Shown here: one piece after another, positions 1-9,600 of the stretch
How positions within the stretch are numbered: position 1 is the stretch's first letter
Layout of the letters: every line of letters begins with the position of its first letter
Source of the DNA: Mycoemilia scoparia
Lineage: Eukaryota > Kickxellomycota > Kickxellomycetes > Kickxellales > Kickxellaceae
Length of the DNA: 64,000 nucleotides
NCBI GenBank assembly: GCA_027575805.1
Contig: JANBPU010000057.1
Coordinates: forward strand, 21,717-85,716
Direction of reading: 5' to 3'
Notes under the pieces: generated by a model
Seen by the model: the letters and a program-made list of their open reading frames with translations, nothing else
Told to the model about the DNA's origin: nothing
The model's database searches: none
Made by a program: the position numbers and the translations under genes

Positions 1-666
1 AGATGAGGTGCAGAGTAACATGCTCACCATAGCTTCATTTAAAGAACTGGACATTGAAGCTCGTGATCCTGCCAGAGCAGCCAGGCCAGCATCCCAAGGT
101 TATATCAGCATTGCGATCCCTGTCCTTGGTTGAACACTCTCTTGACAATAGCCTGCTTTTCTCCCTACTATTTTCTAGCACCTTTTGCCACAGGCCTCGC
201 CCACACTCGTTTTTGCACCTTGTTTGTGAATCCTGCACATTTTAGTTTGTAACAAACACTGTTCCCACATTTCTTTACCGCCCAGCCCCTCCACCATCTA
301 TAACACTACAGCCGCCAGTACTACTGCCATTTCCGACTACTGATCAGCATCTGTCATTTCTTTATATTTCCTCCACCTTTTTCGTATATATACTTATATT
401 TTAGGGTAGTGGTAATACATACCACCTTGACTTAATGGAAGCTTGGCACTTATAATAGCCGCTATCACCACCAAAACCAATATCTCTCCAAGAAAGCTTC
501 ACAAAGGCACGACCGCAAGTCTTTTATGCCCTTTTTCAAGCACACAGCCCCAATACGCCCAACACTTATACTGCCCGCTATAGCGTCATAAACCAGGTCT
601 AATATCAAATAATAATACATATACACACACACGTACATTCGAACCCAAAAAGGCTTTGGCACTCAA
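1..666. other. 5' flank and leader of the Ser-rich gene
   Basis: No gene is recognisable here. Both strands carry only short unremarkable open frames. From about 380 the sequence is A/T-rich with a TATA-like stretch (tatatatacttatat, about 384-400), followed by a C/A-rich leader running into the ATG at 667. It is best read as promoter plus 5' untranslated region of the downstream gene. Whether the first 240 bases belong to a gene lying off the left edge cannot be decided. Confidence 0.4.
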
Positions 667-3600
667 ATGACCACGGAGGCGAGAGGTTTTGGTAGCAAAA
701 TTGAGTACCCCGCATACCTTAGCTACACGTCTGTTTCAAAGCCCAAGAGCGATCGCAGCACAAAGTGCTCAAGCAACGATACGGCTGGCACGCGGCTTTC
801 GGTCACACCTTCGAGTCGCGACAGCTTCCAGCTACTGACTGCCAACATCAACAACATAGCGGACAGCTTCGATAATGCCACCACGCCCATCTCTGCCAAC
901 CCTATCAAAAGTGACCAGATGACGCCGCACCAGGCCACTGAGCCCAGCTCGCTATACACAAACAATTCCGACAGAAGCGTGAGTGTCAATGAAGATAGGC
1001 CCCCCGTCTTTCCTAGCGGTGGGGACAACCCAAGCAAGTATCAAAGCCCAAAAGCTGAGCACGCTGAGAGTGTTCCTCCTAGAAGATCTTCACGCTTAAG
1101 GCCCCTCAGCATGACCAGCTTTACCAGCCTGCACATTGATGAAGGCCTGGTAAATGACTGGGGAGATGTTCTTGATAGTATTCCGCGAATTTCGCAGATG
1201 ACAGAGTCACCAACCCAGCCATCCGCCGAGATGTTTGAGGCAGCGGGAAGCGTCAGTGAAAATAAGTATGAGTCTAGTGGTAATAAAAACAATAGCAGCG
1301 ACTATTACAATAGTAGCCAGGTCACCGGCGATTCACATGTCGCTCTCAGCTCGCACAGCTCCTCTCCCCCTAAAGGCTCTCTCGTTGAAAATGAGCAACA
1401 TTTATTATCCGCACCAGACGAGGAGAATGGCGATAGAAGCTTGCCTGGCACTACTCCTGGGGATCCTCAGTCAGATTTCAATAGTATTGCTACAGAAAAG
1501 TCAAATTCGGATAAAATCATTGCTCGCAGCGTTGAGGAGGGGTATATGCGTGAACCTGTGCTTCTGTCTCGGCCCTGGACTGGATCCGTAAACGATGAAT
1601 ATACGGCCCCACAGCAAAATAAGAACACTGGAAGCGAAAAGTCCAGAAATAGCCATGTAGCCACAGATGCAAGCAAACAGAATACAGCTGCTGCAGCGCA
1701 GCCGCCACACTCTAATATTCCAACATTGTCTATTGATACGAAGCTCAAGAGCAAAAGGCCCGGATTTTCCAATCAAGATGAAGACTCGAATAAGCCAGAG
1801 TTGATCGACGTCCTTAATACTATTTATACATTGCATTCAGCCACCTCACCAGTGACAGGTGGGAACAGCAGCTTCGGGAGAATGCTGTCTTCTGCCATAT
1901 CTTCTGTGGCAAACTCCTCGGAAGCTCCAACTAGCCCAATAACCAATGCGCGTATGAAGCTATGGAATATGTTGACCGGATACAATAAGCAAAAGGACGA
2001 TGCATTAAAGTCTTTAAAACCAACCCCTCGTATCAATGGTGAGAAATCTCCTAAACTTTCATCTGATATATCTGGAAGAGCCGATGGAAGCAGCACTGGG
2101 ATCTCAATCCCAAAGTCAGAAAGCAATACAATATCCTCTGCTCTGCTTATACGGCGTCTGACAGTTTCAGTCGGTAGACCAATATCGTCAGAGTCCATCT
2201 CCAGGTCGAAGAAATTACACCGATCACCATCATTATCTGACATTCCGTACATAAAACCACCCATGCCGGTTTCCTCAAAAACACCTGGACAAATCGTTGC
2301 ATCACAAACATCATTGAATAAAGAGTTGTTATCCAAGGGGGAGACTTTAGCAGATAGATGCAGTGCTCAGGCAAGCTCCAGATCATCAAAGCATAAGAGG
2401 TGGATTAGTGCGGATCTCTACCGGATTGACTTTTCCAAGCCAGGCAGTGCTGTCGCTTCTCCAAAGGAGCCAAGAAAGTCGGTCTTGCGACTGAGTGTTA
2501 ACAGTGTGCCATGGTCTCAAGAAAGTCACCAGTCATTATCATCCATGAAGGCCGTGAAGAGCTCGGTAACTTCAATGTCTCCGAAAGCCACCAGGGCCAC
2601 CCATGGCTCTTCCCAATATACCTCACAAGCTGGCCGAGTTTCCCTGGTCAGCCAGGCTACAACATCAAACCCCGCAAGTCAAGAAGATAAGCAGAAGCAT
2701 CTAAACAAGGCCTATGAACGGCTTTTTAGCCCAAACAATGACGATGCAAAGCTCCCCACTTCTTCATTATCCATAACGTCACTAGAGAGTCCAAAGAAGG
2801 TTAGCTTTGGCCCAATGGTATTTTCGCCATTTGAGACCAAGGAGTCGGACGAGGGCAGCCCTGCCGAAAAGCAGCGAGAAGAAAGTCGCCTACTGACCAC
2901 ATATTCATTGGATGTCCGGGATAGCCCTGTATCCAGTAACCCAGATGAAAACACCAAAGATAGTAGGGCTCAAGACCGTGCTTATGCAAAATCATTTGAA
3001 AGTCACAAAAGTGGTGCTGTTCTTGAAGATATCATCGAGGAAGACCCACGAAAAACTTGGGACGAGACCAGCGATGAAGACAGTGTATCTTCTGGAAGCG
3101 CCGAGGAGAGCAATTATATTCCAGGGGCTGAAAATTCCTTACTGACCACCAATACAGAAAAGCCACTATCACCAAAGCAAAGAAAGAAGGCCAAAACCAG
3201 ATCCGAAATGTTTTTTGGGAGCGATGATGAAAGCGAAGAGCACGATGATTATGATGATGGCTTTGATGATCTCCCTTATATTGGCGTGAAAAAATCAACG
3301 CGCAGAAAATCCGGCGATGACAAATATGCTGGCTATGAGTCCGACGACTCTTATACATCACCAAATGTAAATGCTGCAGAGGCCAATACCGCCATCTTTG
3401 ACTATATTCGGAAACGTACAGAGTCTGTAAGAGCAAAACTAGAAGCAGAGCGCTGGTTAGCTAAGCAAAAGAGCAGTGGCGGTGGCAACAAAAAATCCAT
3501 TCTGTTGTCAGGCGCTCACATCCCCACAGACATGGTTGACTCTTTATGTGCATCGTTCTCCTTCGACACAAGCGAGCTAAAGCTAACCAGGTTCGACATG

Positions 3601-6303
3601 ACCACTCCAGATGTTTTGAAAACCAAGTCCCCAAACAATATTGTGGGAATGTTAGATGAGTATGGCGATATATACGATCCACCTAGTAGTATTTACGAAT
3701 CCGAATGTGCTGCTCCATGTAGCCCTTTACTAATCCCTAGCCGTACTTTGGCAACTTTAAATAGGTTTGCTAGTCGCTCTCGCGAGAATGTGAGCTCTGC
3801 TAACCAGTCTGTTGAGTCCTTTGGTTCCCAGCTAGGCAAGTCATTCCGCGGATTATTCCATCGTGTGGAAAGCAAGCTGGGTCCAAAAAGCAGTCACACG
3901 GATTCTGGTGCGAAGTCAAAAATGCAGAAATCCAGTCCATTTAACGTTCTATCTCAGTCTCAAAAGGGACCCAACCCCCAGTCGCTGCCACCACCACAGC
4001 CACAGCCACAGAGTTCTCGGGTTCACTCAATTGCTAGCAATACTAATGATGGTGAAAGCATTCTAAGTCTTACAAATATCGAGTCTGCCATCGGCTCTTT
4101 TGACATATCTAGCGACCTGGAGTCCTCGATGGCCAGAGCTGGCCGATCCTCCTTCAGAAGCAATAGCTGCAGCAACCCACACACTAACCATGGGGCTACA
4201 TTATCTAACCCATCGATATCCATACGTGGCCAAAAATACCATGCATCGCTTGATGAGGGGCATAGAGATTACGTTCCCAATGATGTTCGATCGGAGACTG
4301 GCAGCTTTATAAAATTGGGACCATCTAAACTACGCCCCAGCACTGCGGGAAGGATATCAGAAGCAAGATCCTGGGTGCGGTTTGTCAAGAAAGTCGATAG
4401 CGAGCCACCAAATGCAGAGGGTGGAATGAGCTATCGTGGGTCCCTTGATAAAGCTCGGAAGTTCATTAAACCACTAGTGCCATCAGGGCTGGCATCGGTA
4501 TCCTTTGCTGACAGAAATTCTATGGGCGGTAACAATACACAACGTGCCAAAACAGTTTTATTATCGACTACTTCTAGAGCAAGTGCTAGTAATGAGGGCA
4601 GGCCGACTACCAATGCCTCAACAATAAAGAACTGGAAGCCAAAGAGATTATTTGCTACAATTGCTAACAGAGCCAAGCGGGCAGGATCAACGTTAGATGT
4701 TGTTATTCAGGAGGATGCCCCAGAGCTCCAGAAGAAATCTTCAATGCAGATACTTAGGGTTAGAAAAGAGCCATCACCAAATGACATTGAAGATGCCAAC
4801 CTTTTTAATTCCTCCAATCCCAGCCTGGCTTCTGATGATAAATCGGTGTCCAAGGTTCTTTATTCAGCACCATTACAGACATCTTATGCAACAGTTTCAG
4901 CCGGTAGTGTAGTAACAAGCGGAATCAGAACGCCCCCTCCAACTGCTGATAATATAACCAAGAGCATTATGTCACATCGCAATATTTTACCATTATTTAC
5001 ACCATTACCAGAGCCATCAGCACAACATTCTGGTCCAGGCAGTGGTGAAGTCACGCCCGTCATTACTGCTTCTAGACTAGATACCCCGCTAGGCACGCCG
5101 CAAGGCCAGCTACGTAGACGCAATGCAGTACATGGAAAGCAGTCTCGTGGCGGTATTCGACGTCGCGGAACACGCGAGAACAGCGAAGGATCCTGTAGTC
5201 TTCATAGAAGCCAGAGTGGACGCGGGGCCAACCTGGATCAGGCCCAAGGGCAAATTCTCCAGAGGCCATACACTACTTATGATGGTATGATTAGTCATTC
5301 CAACGCCACATCCTTACCCAGTCCGAATGCTACTGCTGAACCGCCCTTATCAGTAGGTGTTTCAATAGGAGGTAGCTCTGGACCTTTGCTTACACCTGAG
5401 CCGGTTCTATCTCCAAACAACTACACCCAGTCCTTGGATATGTTGTACCCCTCTAGCTATACAGGTCCCCTACCACAAACAAGTCCCACAGTAAAATCCC
5501 AGTCTATGAGATCCAGTTTAAAAGCTGGAGCACCTGCTTCGAACATGATGTCAGGCAATACTATCAACAACACTTTAGTTCCCCAGATAGCAACAGAAAT
5601 CTCCAACATCGACACCAGCAGGACCTCTAGTATAATAATTGGTTCAGAGCAAAATGCCACTTCGTCCCCAGTCCTTTCCATAGCGAATAATGCGTATATA
5701 CCGTCAGTCTCGTCTGCCCGATCGTCTTCCATAGTTTCCAGAAAGAAATATGATGATGGAAACCAAGATATCTCGACAACGACAGACATCATTCTTGACA
5801 AGTTTAGTCTATCACCGAAGCCATCTGTATCCTTTACAGCCGTTAATGGCCCCGAACAGCTAAGGGAAAGAGTTGTCAGCAGTGGCGAAAGTATAGATGT
5901 GGCAGCAATTGCAGTTTCATCTGCCTCTATAAACAACCATGAGCAGTCACTGCAAACATCCAACAAGTCAGAGACAATGCCTTCCGCATCCAAGATCCAA
6001 AGCAGCGACTATGATTATGTCCAAACTTCAAAAGTAGCTACTGCTACTGATGTTCCAAGTTGTTCAAAAAAATCGAACCCAACATACAAGGATTCCAGTA
6101 ACATGAGTATTCATGATGAAGGAAAAGATCAAACTAGCGAGAAAGAGCTGCCACAAAAAGGATCCAGAGAAGCAGAATCGGCAGCAGTAGTAACAAAAGA
6201 AACGAGTGATGTTGTAGGTATTAGTAGCAGTTCCTATGATGACGAATACAGCTTCTCTCTTAACCCTGACTCTGTTGTATTTTGGTACGAGTTTGACAAC
6301 TAA
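667..6303 (+). CDS. Giant serine-rich low-complexity protein, unknown function
   Basis: A single uninterrupted frame of 1878 codons starts at an ATG preceded by a C/A-rich leader. I do not recognise a catalytic or structural domain. The protein is dominated by Ser, Thr, Pro and Asn with scattered basic patches, typical of a disordered phosphorylated scaffold. Short conserved-looking islands stand out: a stretch near residues 385-440 (PELIDVLNTIYTLH and MKLWNMLTGY), an acidic patch near residue 860 (DDESEEHDDYDDGFDD), a basic helical stretch near 915-945 (IFDYIRKRTESVRAKLEAER), and FRGLFHRVESKLG near 1060. A KKVSF motif near residue 710 matches the RVxF consensus for docking protein phosphatase 1; that reading is inference. 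No signal peptide or membrane segment is seen. It is convergent with the channel gene downstream. A cell-polarity, septum or cortex scaffold is possible but not shown. Confidence 0.85.
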   Translation: MTTEARGFGSKIEYPAYLSYTSVSKPKSDRSTKCSSNDTAGTRLSVTPSSRDSFQLLTANINNIADSFDNATTPISANPIKSDQMTPHQATEPSSLYTNNSDRSVSVNEDRPPVFPSGGDNPSKYQSPKAEHAESVPPRRSSRLRPLSMTSFTSLHIDEGLVNDWGDVLDSIPRISQMTESPTQPSAEMFEAAGSVSENKYESSGNKNNSSDYYNSSQVTGDSHVALSSHSSSPPKGSLVENEQHLLSAPDEENGDRSLPGTTPGDPQSDFNSIATEKSNSDKIIARSVEEGYMREPVLLSRPWTGSVNDEYTAPQQNKNTGSEKSRNSHVATDASKQNTAAAAQPPHSNIPTLSIDTKLKSKRPGFSNQDEDSNKPELIDVLNTIYTLHSATSPVTGGNSSFGRMLSSAISSVANSSEAPTSPITNARMKLWNMLTGYNKQKDDALKSLKPTPRINGEKSPKLSSDISGRADGSSTGISIPKSESNTISSALLIRRLTVSVGRPISSESISRSKKLHRSPSLSDIPYIKPPMPVSSKTPGQIVASQTSLNKELLSKGETLADRCSAQASSRSSKHKRWISADLYRIDFSKPGSAVASPKEPRKSVLRLSVNSVPWSQESHQSLSSMKAVKSSVTSMSPKATRATHGSSQYTSQAGRVSLVSQATTSNPASQEDKQKHLNKAYERLFSPNNDDAKLPTSSLSITSLESPKKVSFGPMVFSPFETKESDEGSPAEKQREESRLLTTYSLDVRDSPVSSNPDENTKDSRAQDRAYAKSFESHKSGAVLEDIIEEDPRKTWDETSDEDSVSSGSAEESNYIPGAENSLLTTNTEKPLSPKQRKKAKTRSEMFFGSDDESEEHDDYDDGFDDLPYIGVKKSTRRKSGDDKYAGYESDDSYTSPNVNAAEANTAIFDYIRKRTESVRAKLEAERWLAKQKSSGGGNKKSILLSGAHIPTDMVDSLCASFSFDTSELKLTRFDMTTPDVLKTKSPNNIVGMLDEYGDIYDPPSSIYESECAAPCSPLLIPSRTLATLNRFASRSRENVSSANQSVESFGSQLGKSFRGLFHRVESKLGPKSSHTDSGAKSKMQKSSPFNVLSQSQKGPNPQSLPPPQPQPQSSRVHSIASNTNDGESILSLTNIESAIGSFDISSDLESSMARAGRSSFRSNSCSNPHTNHGATLSNPSISIRGQKYHASLDEGHRDYVPNDVRSETGSFIKLGPSKLRPSTAGRISEARSWVRFVKKVDSEPPNAEGGMSYRGSLDKARKFIKPLVPSGLASVSFADRNSMGGNNTQRAKTVLLSTTSRASASNEGRPTTNASTIKNWKPKRLFATIANRAKRAGSTLDVVIQEDAPELQKKSSMQILRVRKEPSPNDIEDANLFNSSNPSLASDDKSVSKVLYSAPLQTSYATVSAGSVVTSGIRTPPPTADNITKSIMSHRNILPLFTPLPEPSAQHSGPGSGEVTPVITASRLDTPLGTPQGQLRRRNAVHGKQSRGGIRRRGTRENSEGSCSLHRSQSGRGANLDQAQGQILQRPYTTYDGMISHSNATSLPSPNATAEPPLSVGVSIGGSSGPLLTPEPVLSPNNYTQSLDMLYPSSYTGPLPQTSPTVKSQSMRSSLKAGAPASNMMSGNTINNTLVPQIATEISNIDTSRTSSIIIGSEQNATSSPVLSIANNAYIPSVSSARSSSIVSRKKYDDGNQDISTTTDIILDKFSLSPKPSVSFTAVNGPEQLRERVVSSGESIDVAAIAVSSASINNHEQSLQTSNKSETMPSASKIQSSDYDYVQTSKVATATDVPSCSKKSNPTYKDSSNMSIHDEGKDQTSEKELPQKGSREAESAAVVTKETSDVVGISSSSYDDEYSFSLNPDSVVFWYEFDN

Positions 6304-6691
6304 GCATCATCTATATCTCTCAACCGTTTACCCCATCTACTACACAAACAACCAATGTTCATAATATATTGATAACCCCAGCTTAATTTTTAATACATCA
6401 TATTGCACATTCAACCTTATAAAGTGTTGTAGATGTTGTGTGTGATCCCATTCATGTAATTCATCTTTTATTAGCAATCTTGTGCGTGTCATTACTTTTT
6501 GTCTTATTAAATGCCTAGTCTAGTGACTCCATGCTGTATTCTCTTTTGATGTACCTTTCATGTGCGTAAATTAATGAAACATTAATGTTATATTATTATT
6601 AATATCAGTGTAAACATAAATTATTGTGGGTACGAAAGGACTTTGTGCAAGTGTCTATCTAAAATTAATCTGTGCATCTAATAATGCGTGA
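6304..6691. other. Convergent intergenic spacer
   Basis: An A/T-rich spacer between the 3' ends of the Ser-rich gene (+) and the channel gene (-). It holds several AATAAA/TTTATT-like stretches (for example around 6590-6620) suited to 3' end formation on both strands. Nothing else is visible. Confidence 0.4.
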
Positions 6692-9600
6692 CTATTTCTT
6701 ATCGGTCCTGGATAAAAGGCTACTTGTCGGACCAGGAGTAGCAGACGGTGTCTGATCTTCAAGTACAATCTTTGAATAGCTGTCGCTGCTCTTCTGACTC
6801 TTTTTTCTGTCACTACTAATAGACAACCTCTTTATTGCAGACTTAGTGGCACGATGACTGGTGGACAGCGTGTCGCTGATTCTTGATGCTATCTCCTCTT
6901 TTGACAGCCTGCTCTTTGGCTCCTTATATTGGTTAGGAGGCAGCCAAAGACGTGGTAGTGTGCCAATGAGTGCGGGGCTAATATATTGTAGCCCTGTTGT
7001 GTCCAAGATGCCCTTCATGAATGTCATCGGGCGCTGACCAAAGTTAGTTCTAGTCGTACCCATCTGGAAGCCGCTTGGAAGCTCATCTGACCTGGCCTGG
7101 AATGTTCGGGTGTTGGCGTCCATGGGGAGATCTGACATTATTTCTCTTTGTAGCTGCTTCTGTCGTTGGTAGAGCGCGTGTGCATTGTAATAGCGATTCG
7201 AATTCTGTGGCTCCTTAAGCTGTGCGCCCGCCAAGCCATACTCATCATCCGATTCGCTTGTATCTGTAAAGCCCTCTTCATCCTCACCAGTTATCAACTG
7301 CGAGTCTCTGGAATTCGTTTGGACAATTGCCGATTTCGCTGTTTTGCGTTTTCTAAGACCATATGTACTTTGGGTTTCCAGAGGGGTCTTGCTACCAGAT
7401 GAATGGCGTTGATGAACCAACGAGAGGTATGGCCCGTTGTTGGAGTCAGATATGCTTTCGCTCTGAGGTGTCGGAGTACGCGGTATGTATGTTTCTTTCT
7501 CAGAGAATATGACACCAGACTGCTTTGTGTTTGATGGAATTGGGGAAATTACAGAAGTATTGTTGGGCCTAGTAGCAGTATATCTGTTTGAAGGGCTTTT
7601 ACCAACACTGTTACTCTTAGGAAAAGGCGAAGAGACAGAAATACATTCGTTGCGTTGGGGGGCTTCATCCAAGTCTTTATCAATGCAACATGCCATATCC
7701 TCGCCATCCGCTGTGTTGCAACGTTTCATGGAGAACGCAAATGAAGGTACTTCATATATGGCAATTAGTTCCTTTAAAGTCCTCTTTATGAACGGGGAGA
7801 GATTGCTCCAGGAAAGAGCGCTTGCTAGTTTTTTAGAGTATACAATGGGTGATCGGGCCCATTTTATTGGAAGCTTGACGAATGGGCCAAACTGCTGCCA
7901 CATTGTAGGTCGCTTTTCGCCTTTGATGGCATGTCTAGCCTGGTTTGCCTCTGCCTCTTCGTCATATGCTTGATCATACCACTCAGAGGGGACCGGCTCT
8001 TGGGGAAATGCATAGAGCTCCATGTACGGCAGAAGTCCAGCCGCAGGGTCCCCGTGTAGATAGAATAGTACCTTGGATAAAATCCCTGCTATTGCACGAA
8101 ATAGATTCTTGTCAGTTTTGTGGTTAAGTTCTCGTGACTTGGAAATCTCCACACCAATAGGAGTATCTTTGTGACTCGACGGCGTCTTGGGTTCTTTATC
8201 TTTGTTGAAATCTCTTTCAGCACTCTCTTCAATCTCCTTTTGGAGCTCAGTCACTTGCTTGGAAGCCGGTGGCCTTTTGGGTATAATGGGTGTACTGGGG
8301 GGTTTGCTTAGACGAGATCGAGACCGTCTGTGTCGATACTGCCGCCTTGGTCTAGATTTTATTGAAGCTGCGCCAAATGAGGAATTGGCTACCGACACCG
8401 TTCTTTTAGCAGTCACGGGCCGGTAAATGGCGGGGCGCGTAGGAGAATTAAAAGAGTTCGTGTGGGGCTGCCCACTATGAGCAGCAGTGCCAACTGACAT
8501 TGTAGTTGATTTTGATATGGCAACATTTTTGATAGGATATGTTTGTGCATATGACATCGATCTCCCATGCGAATGCTGCGCTTTATTTAAATTGTTGCTT
8601 ATAGCAGATGAACGACCGTATGTATCTTGGGCAGTTTCCGCACCCGGCCCAGTAGTATAGACAAATGAGTTTGCCAAGCTGGCCAGAGTGTTGTAACGGC
8701 TGATCCGGCTTGCATAGCCCGACCCGGCAGAAGGAATGCTGGAACATACATCTTTGACGATTTTCCTCCGGTGGTACTCTACCTCACGGGTTAACTGCAC
8801 AGGAACAGTGTACATGAGATTCCTAAGTTTAGGAACACGATATATCAGGTATATCAATGTAAAAAGTACAGGGAATATGAGTGGCGCGGTGTAGTATTTG
8901 CTGGTGGAAACGGCGAAGAATCCCAGCATGACGAGCTGGAAGAAAATAACGCCGATGACCAGCCATACCAATACAGTACGCCAGTGGAGACCGGCTGATT
9001 CATACCGGTTGTACCAGCTGTATAGGATAAGATATTTTTGGATAAAGAGACCAACCATGAAGTATATGATGCCCATCAAAAGAATAATCGGTGACAAACA
9101 CGAGTATGTTATACAAATCCAAAAGAACAGCATTGGCCATGGGTACAGCGCGCCCCAGTCAAGATAAATCGGCCGCATGAGCTCCGAAAAATCTCTCGGG
9201 GATCGTGCAAGCCACCTGAACCATATCCACCGGCAGACACCCTTGAGCTGCAGGAGCTTGAGGACCTGGTAGCCGGCACCATAGAGCATAGTATACACTG
9301 TAAACCATGTGGCGACATTTGGCAAAGCGGAAACCAGCCTTTCGCCGACTTCGCCAGGAGACTCGAAGAGATTTGCTACCGATGAGAATATGGTTCCAGA
9401 CATACTGAAAATCAGTATTATGTTGACCACAAGGAATATAAAGTTGCGGTGCAGGACGTGTCGGTCAACATCAACAAGGGTACGAGCACCAGCAAAGATG
9501 ACAAACCCGCGCTGAATCTTGGGTAGGATGGTCAGAAATATGGTCAGGATTAAACTGGGCAATGTGTAGCTGAGCAAACTTCGAATAAACCTGTTGTGGT

